A stretch of DNA of 64,000 nt from Chiridota heheva. Taxonomy: Eukaryota > Echinodermata > Holothuroidea > Apodida > Chiridotidae. The stretch is from the NCBI GenBank assembly GCA_020152595.1, contig JAIGNY010002025.1:539001-603000 (forward strand), in the 5' to 3' direction. The translations under genes and the position numbers were made by a program. Below, one piece after another: positions 11,423 through 24,675 of the stretch (its first letter is position 1; every line of letters starts with the position of its first letter). The notes below the pieces were generated by a model. It was not told the DNA's origin and ran no database searches. It was given only the letters and a program-made list of their open reading frames with translations.

Positions 11423-11720
11423 CTTAATACAAGTAACTTCTGCTTAACATTACGTACGATTAGAAAAAGCAAATCAATACAAATTTCCTCCAAATAAGGG
11501 AATTTCAGCTTTAGTTCCAAGTTAATTACAACTTCGAATAATAGGTTAATTTCACAAACAAGTCACTTGCTTTACGGCAAGTGACTAAGGTGACTGACAT
11601 TCAACGTCGGTGTTGAAGGTCAGTGCTACATGAACAGGGTTGTGTGGGATATCGTGTCTAACGAAAATGGCAACGCTCCCACAGGCCCTGTCGGCCATGA
11701 TGGAAAAAAAAAAACACCAA
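11423..11720 (-). promoter_or_regulatory. Possible first exon / promoter region of the TK2-like gene
   Basis: On the minus strand a strong donor (TTAAG before GTAAGC) lies at 11422, and an ATG in good context (ATCATGGCCGACAGG) at about 11701 opens a short frame. Either could belong to a 5' exon of the TK2-like gene, whose start is not otherwise accounted for. No splice partner can be proven from sequence alone. Confidence 0.25.
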
Positions 11721-13690
11721 GGGCTGAGAGACCCAAGGCAACTAGAAAAAAATCGTGGAAGTACTATAGGAGAACCGCTGTACAGGTAACGATAAGGCCC
11801 TAAAGTCTGGTCAGCATGGGAGGGAAGTAAAACAAAAGAACAATCTCACCGAAAGCAGATACCCATCCACCAAGAGAGATTCCCGGAAAATGAAGATACA
11901 AAACAAAATTTATGGTAAAGTGCAAGGTAAAGTGAATTGGAATGAAAAGTTTGAGAGAATAGAATAGGAGTCACGTTGCTCTCATACTATGCAAAATTAC
12001 CAAAAGAAGAAGATATTTTATCAAAACAAGCAGGCAAGAAGAAAGACACCACTTAAATTGATTGCCCATGAAATGGTGATAAATCAAGTCTTTATCACTG
12101 AATAACATGTTTAGCTAAAGGATGTACAGTCCTGTTCTATCTGTAGTTAATAATTCTGCTAGACGGGGACGCATTTAAATTTCAGAAAACAAAAGCAGAC
12201 TCATTTCGGATGCTTCAAAGGAAAAACAACTCATTTTCGACAAGATAGGTGATGAAGAGGAAACTATTCAAAGCACAAATAAATGCATCTCCTCTGATGA
12301 ATTTCAGGCTTAAACCTGACACGATTGGGACTGTTTATATTAAAGAAACAAAAGGAGGCTTATACGCCGCAAACATTTCAAAAGGGCAAATGAGTTATCA
12401 TAAAAGAGTTCAAATTCATCCGTGACAAAAATGCATAACTTCTTGTTTTACTCGTATCTTTAAACGTTCAAAATAGTTAGGAATATATTTCAATGGCCAT
12501 GTGTCTTCTTATAAGATTAAGTGAGCAAGAGTCATTTTTATTTGGTATTTGCAAAGTGTTTTGGAAAAATAAAATATGCTAAGTTTTGACCAAAAGTCAT
12601 TATAAAGAGAAAATATTATACTACTTGGTATTAATTATTTAACCTCTTGACCTTTAAGGTTTATGAACCAAATTGTGCTAGACATAACTTCACATCACAA
12701 CACACCCTCCCGCCAAGTTTCAAGTTGATAGCTTGTAGGGTTTTCTCTGTACATGCGACACAAACTGGTATTTTTAATCAATTATTTGACCTTTAGGATG
12801 CATGACCCGACTTGTGCGGAACATAAGTTCATATCACCAATCCATCCTAACGTTATATGATCATGGAATTACAATTTACTCGACATGATATGATGAACGC
12901 GAGAAAAAATTATTTGCAGATCTAGCAGACAACATGATCGCGTGACTATTACGTTTATCACGCATGTGTTTGGTAATTCAGCCAACGTGACCATGAATCA
13001 TCGACGTAAGAGCTTGAGTGGCACATTCTGGCACAATTTTACATTCTTTGTGCCAACTTACTTTGGTGCCTGCCGGCATGTGGTGATGCCGTTGTTTTTA
13101 GGTTTCACGCGAAAAATTCTTAATTGAGTATTAATTTTTGGTATCGCGATATCTCGCGACAGGCATACTTCATGTCGTGGGAAAAGAGTGATCGTGATAA
13201 TCGATATCTCATGACAGCACTAATAATAATGCAGTAAATTGGAAACACCCCATAAAATATCCATGGATCCATGTATCACCTAATTTCTTTTTAACTCACT
13301 CTCTGAACTCCTTGTTCCAAATATATGATAACATATTGACAGGGATTCCTAATTCAGTACTTGTAATCTAGTTATCAATCCAAAATAAACTTGTATGAAA
13401 ATGCGTGTCCCACCATCCTGTCACACTAAACCAAAGCAACTACCGTAGGAAGTGCCCGGGGATCGAGGAATTTGAAGAAATGTAACCTATTCCTGCTTAC
13501 ATCACTCCCAATATTAGAACCAGAATATTTTCAATTTCTCTGCGATCTTGTGAAATATCCATTCTTCTCATAATCACTCAATTACAAAACTATTTCCAAA
13601 ACGTGAACAAAAGCTATAAATTTACTCATTTTATTAAACATATGCAGCAAAACAAAATTGCAGAGTTCTTCTAATAAGCCATAATTACAT
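11721..13690. other. Intergenic, no gene recognised
   Basis: Only short, unrelated open frames are present. No exon with recognisable protein similarity, RNA gene or clear repeat boundary was found. Confidence 0.5.
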
Positions 13691-13696
13691 CAACCT

Positions 13697-13957
13697 CGAT
13701 GACGATGAGTGAACACACAATTACAATGACGGGGTCGTCGCCTGCGCATTTAGTTATCATAGTAACAATGCTATCACGAAACGCTTAATACGACCCGGAC
13801 GAGAACACAGGTACGACGTTCGGACAGACATAACATTGACAACCAAGTCACAGCCTTTGATAACCAGCTGTGGTGCAATGGCGTGTCCACTCAACCCAGG
13901 CTTGAACCCAGGGCCTCATGGTCTGTGGAAATGTATGATAACTGCTACACCACAGTA
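13697..13957 (-). mobile_element. tRNA-derived SINE-A, copy 1
   Basis: The minus strand starts CTGTGGTGTAGCAGTTATCAT, an A-box-like pol III element, and then has a B box GGGTTCAAGCCTGGG. The ~200 bp body contains ACGTCGTACCTGTGTTCTC and ATTGTTACTATCATAA. It matches copies at 16357-17812 (interrupted) and 34651-34921 over the whole length. Confidence 0.85.
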
Positions 13958-14853
13958 CATTAACCCCATCATCTTTGATAGTTTTATTTACACAAAATGG
14001 TGCCAGATTTTCCCAGACTTGGCATAGGGAGTTGAGTTAAATAAGTTTGGCGCCTTTAAAGAGTTATAACATTATAATTGGTAAATGATCTTTCCCCCTC
14101 CCTACTTTCTAAAGTTGATCTACAAAAATGAAGTACTAATATGTCAGCAAGAAGAGAAGTTGGGGGTGGGAGGTCAGGGTCGTTCTATAATGAGTTTCCC
14201 CATGCGTGAAAGGACATTTCAGAATATTAGATTTTACCTAATTGGGTGGGGCATATACTCCTTTATATATGCAATTTGGTTAAATGGTCTTTCTCCCTCC
14301 GCTCTTTTAAAATTTCTCCACAAAAATACAATAGCAACAAGGTTTGGAAAGGGAAGGAGGGCAGGGGTAGTTCTCAGGTCAGATCTCTTCTTTTGCATGT
14401 TTGAAGGGGCATTTTCGAGTATGCTAGGTGTCTCCATCCCCTCCCTTCTTGGCATTGATATGGTTCTTTTATGGTTTTACATAATTGAATGTTTAAATAA
14501 TCTTTCAACAAAGTGTACCATTGATAATAAAACGACCACCAGGTTATAAATCTTCCAGTAGAAATGAGTTTTGGATTGTTCACATCAAAGAATCAATGAA
14601 ATATGATATCTTCAACATGCACCCTTGACCAATGAATATGTGGGTACTGGGGTGAGGTCACAATAAAACTGGAATTTGTTTTTAAAACGTTTCTTTTATG
14701 TCCCCAAAGATAAGAGAAAGATGTTTTCAGACTTTCTGTATGGCAAAGTTTGGAGGAATGCTAGTGGATTGAGAAAGTTGCCAATCGAAGTTATTTCCAT
14801 TCAACCCTCCTCAGGTAGTAATTATCAGTTTCTCATTTTAGCTGTATTACTTC

Positions 14854-15809
14854 TAGAGCTGTGACCATTAGCGTGTACACGCTACACGCTCGCAAATCTT
14901 GTAAACGTTTACTAAATACTTTATTGCAAGAAATCGTTTTTCGTACATCATAGTGTCTTGCCGTTGAAAATCAATATTCATGATTCAAATCACACACACA
15001 TTCGGCTAACAAAATTCCAATCAATGACTTTTTACAAACTGTAAATCCGATTGGCCTAATGCTTTTCAAATGTGTGAATCACAAATGCGCAGTAATCACC
15101 AATGAATGGGAATATTATGCACTTTGATTTCGCCGAAATCGGAGTAATTTAACTTGTAAAATGCACTGCGAATGTGCAGCAGTAAACAGTGAAACTAACG
15201 ATAGGCCTAACATTAGGCCATAAGGCAATCAAGGCCCGTTTTACAAGCTATTAAATCAACCAAAAAACACTTGAAAAATACTTGAATTGTGACAATCAGT
15301 ACATTTACATGTAAATATTACCTGATGAATCAAATAAATTTTGTTAAAAAAAAAAAAAAATATTGCATAATAAACAAAGAGAAAAAAGGTTTTGACAGAG
15401 CTGAAATTCTGCATGTGTCTCAAAGATGGTGGCCATTTTTTCGAGAGGACTGATATTTCAGAACTTCCTGGTGGTGTGGCGTAGTTTTGAAATGTTTTAA
15501 ATAACATTGAAAAAAAGTTATCTGTTCTTTCTAAACTGAATTTCCATGCATATTTTCCATAAAAATGATGATTTATACTGTAGAAGTAAACTTTATACGA
15601 TTTGGAAAGCAAAACTCAGCGTCTATTTGGGCAATGGAGTCGATACTTTTGCCATACTGGTTGCGCGATTTTGTTTACTTCGCCCTGTACTTTTGGAGCA
15701 ATTTTGGTGTATTTCTGAAAATTACAGTACTAAACGCGTGTACACGATACACGCTCGCTTTTTTTGGCGTGTACACGTTTACCAAAATCCCTAAACGTTC
15801 ACAGCTCTA
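14854..15809. mobile_element. hAT-like non-autonomous DNA element, ~956 bp
   Basis: Terminal inverted repeats start TAGAGCTGTGA at 14854 and end TCACAGCTCTA at 15809. Just inside both ends lie related blocks with GTGTACACG and CACGCTCGC. The TAGAGCTG start resembles hAT-superfamily ends. An exact 8-bp target duplication is not clear: ATTACTTC on the left and ATCACTTC two bases beyond on the right match at 7 of 8. No transposase is encoded. A partial copy lies at 42414-42930 in the opposite orientation. Confidence 0.65.
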
Positions 15810-16356
15810 TCATCACTTCATAATCTTAATTTTTCATCAACAAATCTAGGTACCTACTAAAGAGAAGAGAGATGTTTTCACTAGGATTTGTCTATCTCAA
15901 TAAAATAAGGTATAGGGTGTTTCATTTAGAAGAGGAATTTTGGACCATTATCTCTTTGGAATTTCACGATTGATATTATTGATATTGATCATTATTTTTT
16001 GAAGAATTTCACATTTGATTTAAGAGGTTTTTTAGACTATAATTGGAATAAAATCAGAAATATTAAGAAAGTTGATTGTTTTTAGTTACTTTGTAGGGTA
16101 TCCTTTTTAATTTTGTTTCTGAAAAAATTCAGCTTAAATATGTAAGGCTAAAAATGAACCAAAATTTAGCATATCAGATTTTGAATAAAATGTTCAACGG
16201 TCATTAATCTATTAAAAATAGAACAAAGACGTAATGAAGGAAATAACATGCACAAAAATAAACAATGAAAAACTTTTATTGATTATGATTTTTCAATTCT
16301 TAAAAGTCTCTCTGTGAAAGATACAAAGAAAAATGATTAAAAGATATTTTGGTTGT

Positions 16357-16549
16357 CTACTAACTGTGGTGTAGCGATTATCATACCTGTCTACAGACCA
16401 CGTGGCCCTGGGTTCAAGCCTGGGTTGGGTAGACATGCCAATGCACTACAACTGGTTATCAAAGGCCCTGGACATTGACTTGGTTGTTGATGATATGTCT
16501 GTCCGTACGTCGTACCTGTGTTCTCGTCCGGGTCGTATTAAACGTTTCG
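16357..16549 (+). mobile_element. tRNA-derived SINE-A, copy 2, left part
   Basis: A-box-like GTGTAGCGATTATCAT and B box GGGTTCAAGCCTGGG are intact. The copy stops at CGTATTAAACGTTTCG and resumes at 17733 with GATAGCATTGTTACTATC. In the uninterrupted copy at 34651-34921 these two segments are adjacent. Confidence 0.88.
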
Positions 16550-17732
16550 TTTGTTTGTTTGTTTGATGAGGTCTTAACGGCACCACGACAACGAAGGTCA
16601 AATTGTGCCTGAGAGGTCAGATCAGTTTAGAGGTAGTAAGGAAAGAGACCAGGGGAAGAATGAGAGAAATTCAAGAACAAAAGCCAGAAAGCTGTGATCG
16701 AGAGAGGAGGTGCATGGGTAAAACCAAAAACAGAGTAGAGGGGGTGGAAGAGGAGGATTAAATATGGTTGTAGAGGGATGCATGCTGAAGGAAGGAGACT
16801 ATTTTATCTGGAGGATTTTTTTGGAAGAACTCAGCAATTGAGTTGTGGGAGCGAGAGAAGCTCTGGGAAGGTTGTACAGGGGGCAAGCAAAAGAGAACGT
16901 GTTGGATTGTAAGGATGCAGTGGCAATTGTTACAGAGGGGTTGGGGGAACCAATAAGGAGGTGGGAGTGAGTGAGGTGGGTGTGACCAATTCTAAGACGG
17001 GTAATATGAAGCGTTGTCGATCGAGAAAGGTTGTTGATGGTGGATTTGATCGGGATTGTGGGCTGGATAACATGGAGTTTGTTATCAATTTGGAAGTTCC
17101 ATAAGGTTTGCCAGCGGTCACGAACAAGAGAAGCGATAAGCGGTTTGATGTCAGAGAGGGTTTTGGGAAAAGGGAAGGGAGGAGGTTAAGGGCAAGCTTA
17201 GCGGCTGTATCAGCCCTGTCATTGCCAGGGATGCCAACATGGCTGGGGATCCAGAAGAAAAGAACACTTTTCCTGCAGAGGGTGGGAGAAAAGAGTTTCG
17301 GAGGAGGAGGTGGCAGGTGAGGTTATCCCATTTAAGATTGAGTAATGAAGTAAGAACAGCCTTTGAGTCAGAGAAAATGGCAAAGTGACTAAGAGGAGAG
17401 TACTCAATAAAGTTGAGGGCAAGGAGAATGGCCTTAGCCTCGGCTGAAAAGATGGATGAGTGGTCAGGAAGTCTGCTACTGAGGGTGATGTCTTGGATGA
17501 TGGCAGCAGCAGCTGTCTTGTTGCCTTCCTTGGAGCCATCAGTATAGATAGAGGTGTAATTTGAGAGTTGGTCTTTGATTTGGTTGTGGAGATTGATGAA
17601 GAGATTAGGGTGAGTATGAGTTTTGTTATAAGTGGAGAGGTCAAGGTGGACAGAAGGAAGGGGGGTGGCCCAAGGCGGAAAAGTGGGCCAGGAATAGGTG
17701 CCGAGAGTGGCGGGGTTGATGCCAAGTTGAAA
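16550..17732 (-). pseudogene. LINE-J C-terminal fragment with RNase H domain, inserted in SINE-A
   Basis: Minus-strand translation reads GINPATLGTYSWPTFPPW, then NYTSIYTDGSKEGNKT with the first RNase H Asp, then SAEAKAILLAL with the Glu and FSDSKAVLTSL with the next Asp. After a frameshift follow FWIPSHVGIPGNDRADTAAK and a C-terminal LRIGHTHLTHSHLL segment. This is the end of an I/Jockey-type non-LTR retrotransposon ORF2. It is truncated at the 5' side (17732) and ends at 16550 with a short AAAC-repeat tail. The fragment splits a SINE-A copy cleanly. Confidence 0.9.
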
Positions 17733-17812
17733 GATAGCATTGTTACTATCATAACCGAATACGCTGGTGACGACCCCGTCATTGTAATTGTGTGTTCACT
17801 CGTCGCAAGATA
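17733..17812 (+). mobile_element. tRNA-derived SINE-A, copy 2, right part
   Basis: GATAGCATTGTTACTATCAT followed by GACGACCCCGTCATTG and TGTGTTCACTCGTC continues the SINE broken at 16549. Confidence 0.88.
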
Positions 17813-19440
17813 TTTTGTAATTTGATTTTTGTATTTATTAAAATTTGTTATGAAGGATCAATATCACTGCAATATCAGAGCATTAGTATTGTACTACATG
17901 TGCAAGCATAAATGAAACATATTTTACAGGCTTATGCTTCAATAAAACATTGGGAATGTTAAGCCTTAAGGGGGACACAAATCTGACAGAGACGCATTTA
18001 GGGACTCATTTCGGACTCACTATTTTTCATACTTGTAAAAACGGACGTATTTAGGCCTGACTCCATTGTCAACTGAAGTACTGAGCAGCAATTGTTCACG
18101 CAATGGGTCATACTAAGTGCGAATGATTGTACAATGAATGTCCGACTTTTGGCTAGTACTTTTTACTTTCGCAGAGGTGGGTCAATATGTGCATCAAATC
18201 CTACAAATTGTCCGTCATTTTTTCACTCATGTGCATCAAAAAAGCATTGTCTGTCAGTTTTGTGACCGTAGTGTGGGTCATTTTTATGTAATGTACAGTC
18301 ACTTTACTCAGTGACTGAGGGTGTGTCAAAGTAGCGTTTTGAACAATGCAAAAGGGGCAATGATGCACCATGTCGGGGGGTGTAGGGCCGAGGGGTCAGT
18401 CATACAATTGACAAGTAAATAAAACCATAATGAAAGGGGTTTTTTTTGTTGAAAAGTTGAAAAAGAATTTCTTCATCCACCACTAGACCTAGGCTCTATT
18501 CACCACGCACATGACAAACACAAATAATCGTGTGATTATTTAAACTTTTGCCTCAGTGACTTTACATAATACTTGATAGACCTAGGCTACATATTTTTTA
18601 AATTGAAAATCATGTGTTCGTGCCCAAAGCAGTAGGATGAATATTCATGCTGAATTTATCTAGGCCTAGGCCTATATAGTCGTTCATTAATTTCAATTAA
18701 TTTTATTGTTAAACTTAAAATTTCATTGTTAAAACAAAAATGTTACCAATGTTATTACAAACAAGGTTGTTGAGTTCCCAATCGCAGTATGCCTAGCATT
18801 ATCAATTTTAGTAGGCCTAGGCCTATTTCTGACGTTAGCTAATCTTAGTGCATGCTATTTTGACACAAAAAAATAATTATTATTTTGATAATCACTGCAC
18901 TAGCAGACTATGGCACAGTGTAATAGGCCTAGTGCAACTGTTGTCTTTATTTCAATAGTGTTATTATTTATTTGTCAGTGTCATTGTACTACTAGCTACC
19001 CTAAACGTGTAGCCTATGTAGGCCTAGAACTTCAGAAGCTTAACGTCAGGCCTAACGTTACGTCAACAGGCTTCAGTCTGCAAATATGAAATTAACTGTG
19101 AGTGTGATGCAACGAAGGCGAAACAAAAGCTGTCTCAACTAGTCTTACCGTCTTCCACTGCTTGTTCTCCCTATCATGGTAGTGAAAATTGTAAAACTGT
19201 GCGAAGAAAAAAGTCTTCGTTCTCTGCAACAACGAACGCAAATGCCAAAGATATCATTCAAAAGTGCTACGCGCCAAAAATTCATCGTTTCTAATGTCCC
19301 GCGTTCGTCGCTAAATCATGCTTTGCTGGGGGTACGGATACACCTATTCATATCAATCAATCAATCCATTTAAAGCAGGTGACGTCACGCATTGTTCTTG
19401 CTATGCAGGTCAGGACTCGCTGCGCGGTGAACGAGTGAAT
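17813..19440. other. Intergenic, no gene recognised; GGCCTAGGCC-rich
   Basis: Short frames only. The motif TAGGCCTAGGCCTA and close variants recur between about 18580 and 19040. No function is inferred. Confidence 0.5.
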
Positions 19441-19764
19441 CATAGGCACCTAGCTAATTAAAGGATTAATTCAGTGGTAAAGCAAGTCTATCTTATGTGA
19501 AAGAGGACCAAAAAAGAAACACAATGGTGAAAAAAATATTCAAAAAATCTCATTTCGTTAAAGAGATATTGAAGTTTAAAGTTTGGTATCATTTCTGTAG
19601 AAACGACTAGCTTGGTTGCGACTATAAGACATCGCTTAATAAGTTTAGGCTTCGGAGAGGTTTGGTTTCAGCAAGGTGTAGGACTAAGAGATGAATCTGT
19701 GTTCCTGCAAGATTTATCATTAAGATTGTTTGAGATCAATTAGCAAGAATGGCTTACTCAAATA

Positions 19765-20106
19765 AATTCAATGGACCGTCTGTATAATTATACAGTTTTC
19801 AAACATTATCTCACATATGAAACGTATTTAACATTTGTTGATAATCCGCATTTATGTTCTTATATTACACGCCTTCACTGTGGCGTACTCCCTTTGAATG
19901 CCCATGCTGGCAGACGGCAAAATATTCCAAGAAATTTAAGAATATGCACTATGTGTAACCTACATCATCTAAAGGATGAATGTCACTTTGTGCTAGAATG
20001 TCCCTTCTATGAGGACATTCGTAAAGTTTTCATTCCTCAGCGCTTTTATCACCACCACTCATATGCTTCGTTTGAACAATTCTTAGAATTGCAAGCGAAT
20101 CTTTAA
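19765..20106 (+). pseudogene. LINE ORF2 C-terminal fragment (CCHC-like end)
   Basis: The plus strand encodes RLHCGVLPLNAHAGRRQ, IPRNLRICTMCNLHHLKDE and CHFVLECPFYEDIRKVF. This is the C..C..H..C arrangement near the C-terminus of many non-LTR retrotransposon polyproteins. It ends at a natural stop (about 20106). Downstream lies a likely 3' UTR ending TAAATGAAATAAATA, which runs into the TA repeat. The 5' part is missing. Confidence 0.8.
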
Positions 20107-20277
20107 TTTTAAATTTAGTCAGGTTTATATACAAAGCTCTTAAAAAGCGCAAAGAGTCTTTAGCATAATTATTATGCTGTATAAATTAAAACATTAATCC
20201 TTTCTTTGATCAAAAATTGTTAAATCAATGTACTTGTTTTTTTATGTAATAGGCTGGAGGCCTGAACATTAAATGAA

Positions 20278-20879
<602 letters not shown>

Positions 20880-21629
20880 GATAAAATATTGTAGTCACTA
20901 TACCTCCTACACTACATGGCCACCCTCTTGATATTAGGAGGGCTGGTGGGGCCGACCAGGGTCTCATATGATGATTTCATATTAGGAGTTAGGGATCATA
21001 AGTTTTTGGAACGGGACAAAATTTGGTGATTTTTGCGTCTGTCCGTGTCTGTGCGCGTTTATATGCCATCAAGCGGGAGACTTTATCCCCAGCCAAAAAT
21101 GTAAGGGCGGAACTATGCTTCAGCCCCCCACTTTTTAGGGAAGAAAACCCCTTATTGGGCTTATATGTGCCCTCTGTGAAATATATAAACCTTATCGGCG
21201 CTTGCTCTTCTGATTTATTTAATTATAATTCATAATACCTTGGATATTCGGACGATCCCGGGTCCGATTTTAGTTTATCATTTGAATTGACCACACTTGG
21301 CCGTAAAATGTAGCATTACATCGTATTCACTTGGTTGGATATCCGAGCCTGAGGTCATCAGATCGCATAGTAAGCGCGCGCCGCTGGAATGAAAACAAAG
21401 CGATCAGCTGTGTTTGGCAGTCCGCATAGCCCTGTTAATTAGGTAACGTGACTGGGTGTTCTTAAAACTAATTCGCGTCGAATCTGAATCTGAATAGCTT
21501 AAGTCGGCAAAAATCCTTCTAGAGGACACAAACGCCAATCGAGCGTAGCAAAAGTAAGAAGAGAAATAATAATAATGATAATTAAAAAAAAAAAATAATA
21601 ATAAAAAATAAAAAAATAGAAAATTAATT

Positions 21630-22190
21630 AACAAGCTTAGCAAGTTTAGCTTTGAAACAGTTTAGACTTGGTGCATGTACAATGTTCGATGGTAAAGCAT
21701 TCCAATTTTTTAGTGTTTGAGGAAAGAAGGAGCACTTATAAGCATTCTTTTTAGCATAAGGAACGTGGAAATTCAGATCATGGTTATTTCTTGTATTAAT
21801 TCTTGCGTTTGGGATCAGGTTATCATTATCAATGGCGACAAGACTGTTATTGATTTTATATAACATTTTTAGACGGGTGTTTCTTCTTCTTGTTATTAGC
21901 AGGGGCCAATCTAATTTATGAGGCATGCTAGTGACACTGGATTTATAAGAGTAGTCTGTCATACAGAACCTGGCTGCTCTCCGTTGAATTAACTCAAGCT
22001 TCTACATCGCACTGGTGATGGGGGTCCCAAACTGCTCATGCATACTCAAGTTTTGGCCTAAATAGAGTTTTATATGCAGTGGTTTTAACGTCAGTGGGAC
22101 AGTTTGAGAAATTACGTCTTAATAGGCCAAGTACAGAGTTTGCTTTGTTGGTGATGTTGTGTATATGTTTATCCCAACTGAGTGCAGACA
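21630..22190 (-). pseudogene. LINE reverse transcriptase C-terminal fragment (CR1/Jockey-like)
   Basis: The minus strand reads WDKHIHNITNKANSVLGLL, RRNFSNCPTDVKTTAYKTL, LFRPKLEYA then a stop, AVWDPHHQCDVEA then a stop. After a frame change it continues KLDWPLLITRRRNTRLKMLY and SFFPQTLKNWNALPSNIV. This is the typical end of a non-LTR retrotransposon polymerase. Stops and the frameshift show it is inactive. Confidence 0.9.
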
Positions 22191-22288
22191 TTTGATTTTT
22201 TGCGGAACACAGACCACTTGGCAGTGTGACGTAATTTGCGTCGGTCAGTCACGTGGGATGCATTTCTGTTTAAGATGGCAGGGTAAGG

Positions 22289-23450
22289 CAGCTGACAGAA
22301 TCTTCAATCGGGTGTCTTTTTATGACGTCATTTCTCGTTATGGCTTTATGGCGTCATTTTTCGTTATGGCAACTTACACATAATGACGTCATACTGAAGT
22401 CGCAAATAGCTCGTCACATGACGATAACGCCACTAAAGTTCTCATGCATGTGACACATCACCTAACTAAAGTTTTTTTTATTTTCCCGCGGGAAAACCTC
22501 AAATGTTTGACTTTGTTAATGTTTGAATGTTTGTTGCCCGGGTCCCACCCACGTAAAATGCTTAACAGTAACACTACGTTAGTCAGTTAGTTGCATCCAT
22601 AGGTAGCTAGCTAACTATACAACTGTAACTGATAGCTAGTTCTACTAAATAGTGTTTGTTACACTGATTGCTATGGAGTCTAAGGTACTATTTAATGGAT
22701 AGGGTATAATTTATTTTGCATGACAGCACTAGATAGGTGGAGTGATTTCATCAGAAATCAAGGTTATAGTGTCATACAAGGGCTTGAAACTTCCAAGTTG
22801 TTGAAGGGAAGTAGGTTGGCCTAGTACTCAAAGGTCTAACGTTAACCTATTCTTAGGTAAACAGAGCTAATTTAGCATTTGTGACCGAAGTTTAAATCCT
22901 TGCAGATCATCTTAAATTGAAGAAAATGTTATGGGATATATTTTGTATTGGTAGTAGGCATAGGCCTACAATCTTGGACAAAAGTGCTGGAACACTTCAG
23001 CTTTTTTAGAACTTCATATGTTATAGTGTTATGTTTCTTTAATATTTTCACAAGAATTGTAACCCCTACCCTCTCCCCTTTCATAGTGTAATGTTTCTTT
23101 AATATTTTCCCGAAAATTGTAACCCCCTACCCCCTCCCTTTCAATGTTGAATTTATTCCTACCTTAACGTTATTTCCAGCAAAAACAGTAACAGTGGCCA
23201 ACATTGAATGGGGAGGGGGAACGGAGGGGAGGTCAATTATTATAGTGAGGTAGGGAAGGAGGACACTAAAGGCGTCAATGAAATCATTAATATGTCCTTA
23301 TAATTCTAAAATGTTACTTACAATTGAAAGAGTAGAGATTGAAGAAGCAACAGGAACAAATTCCAGCATTTCTGATTTATAAATGTGGAATAATTTACAA
23401 TAGAAAAGTAGCTTCATGAAAAACATCACATATTTTCACAAAGTGTTTCA
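22289..23450 (+). repeat. Foldback element, left inverted arm
   Basis: It pairs with 24676-25740. Shared landmarks include TATGACGTCAT, TAGGTAGCTAGCTAACTAT, CTAACGTTAACC and CTACAATCTTGGACAAAA. Confidence 0.85.
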
Positions 23451-24675
23451 AACATTTATTTCCCGAAGAAACAGTGACAAATGCAAAGAGGATTGATTGG
23501 ACTTCATCCGGACTTTCACATCGTAACTTTTAAATTGAAATTATTCTGCAAAATTTGGTCTCACCAAAGTTTCGGAGCAATTCGAAAAATATTATCTTGT
23601 CAACATGTAAGTGGCCCAGCATTAGCCTAAAGTGACCTTCGCTGTCTCTTATTCTTTAAGTTAGTCCTACGCCCTAAGTCTAACAACCGCTGCCACTTTC
23701 TTACTAACCTACAACGATGAAAGAAACGCCTCAGTGGCGTAGGAACAATTTTTTTCTTGAGGGGGGCTGAAAATTTCTTTCTCCAAGGACCTCGACCCCC
23801 ATCCCCACCCAGAAGCCTCGTTTTTAACATGGTTTTTTGTGCATGTTTGGCGCTTTGGGCATTTTTTCCTCTTTTTTTCCAACTGTCCAAAGAAGAATGA
23901 ACAAGTGACATTCTTGTTATCTTCTTTTTGAACTCTAACAGACTTGCCGGCAGAAGACATGCATGCACGTACAACGGTACGTATGATTTGTTACGTACGT
24001 TCAACGGTACAAACACATTAGGTGTCACATATGCCCGCACGCGTGATTTTTTTCCCCGTGGAGTGTTTAGGACAATTTGCATTGATATCAGTTAAAAAAG
24101 ATTATAAATCGCTGTCTAATTTTCAACGGAATAAACGCAAATTGCCCAAAACACTCCTGGGAAAAAAAATTATGCTGCCCGCACTCAGAGTCTGCGGTAC
24201 GCAAATGTTATGTTTAATCAGGGAGTTGTTGGAAGTAATAAAGTCCCCATCAAATTACATTACATTACATTTTTTTTCTTTTTCTTAATTCTTGTAACTG
24301 TGTAAGGGGGTACCTCACCTACAGATACATTCGTGTCTTCTGAGTGCTCCCCCAAACCAATAAACTTTGTATATATGTCACTTTTGTTATATTTTGTATT
24401 ATGGTTTGAAATAGAGTGCGATCAATCAAATTACCTTTTTTATCAACATAATTAAAGAAATTAGAACATATGACAATATCCTATAAAGTTATATTATTTA
24501 AAGTGGGTATAAATAAGTCTTATAAGGGGTTTTTCGTATATGAGAAGTGAGGAGGGGGGGAGGTAAAGCATAGTTCAGCCCCCCAAAGCCCCCTCCCACT
24601 AGCCCCTGCTTCCTATGCCCTTGGTAGGCCTACTAGGGATTGTTTTCGGACCTACAATCTTGGACAAAACTCGTC

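Noticed and set aside
11590..11701. Minus-strand short frame starting MADRACGSVAIF as the TK2 N-terminus
   Set aside because: Possible first exon, but its candidate donors are weak and the joined leader cannot be verified; kept only as a low-confidence promoter/exon region.
14085..14549. 154-codon plus-strand frame with hydrophobic stretches
   Set aside because: The opposite strand is open over much of it, there is no recognised domain and no exon signals; not supported as a gene.
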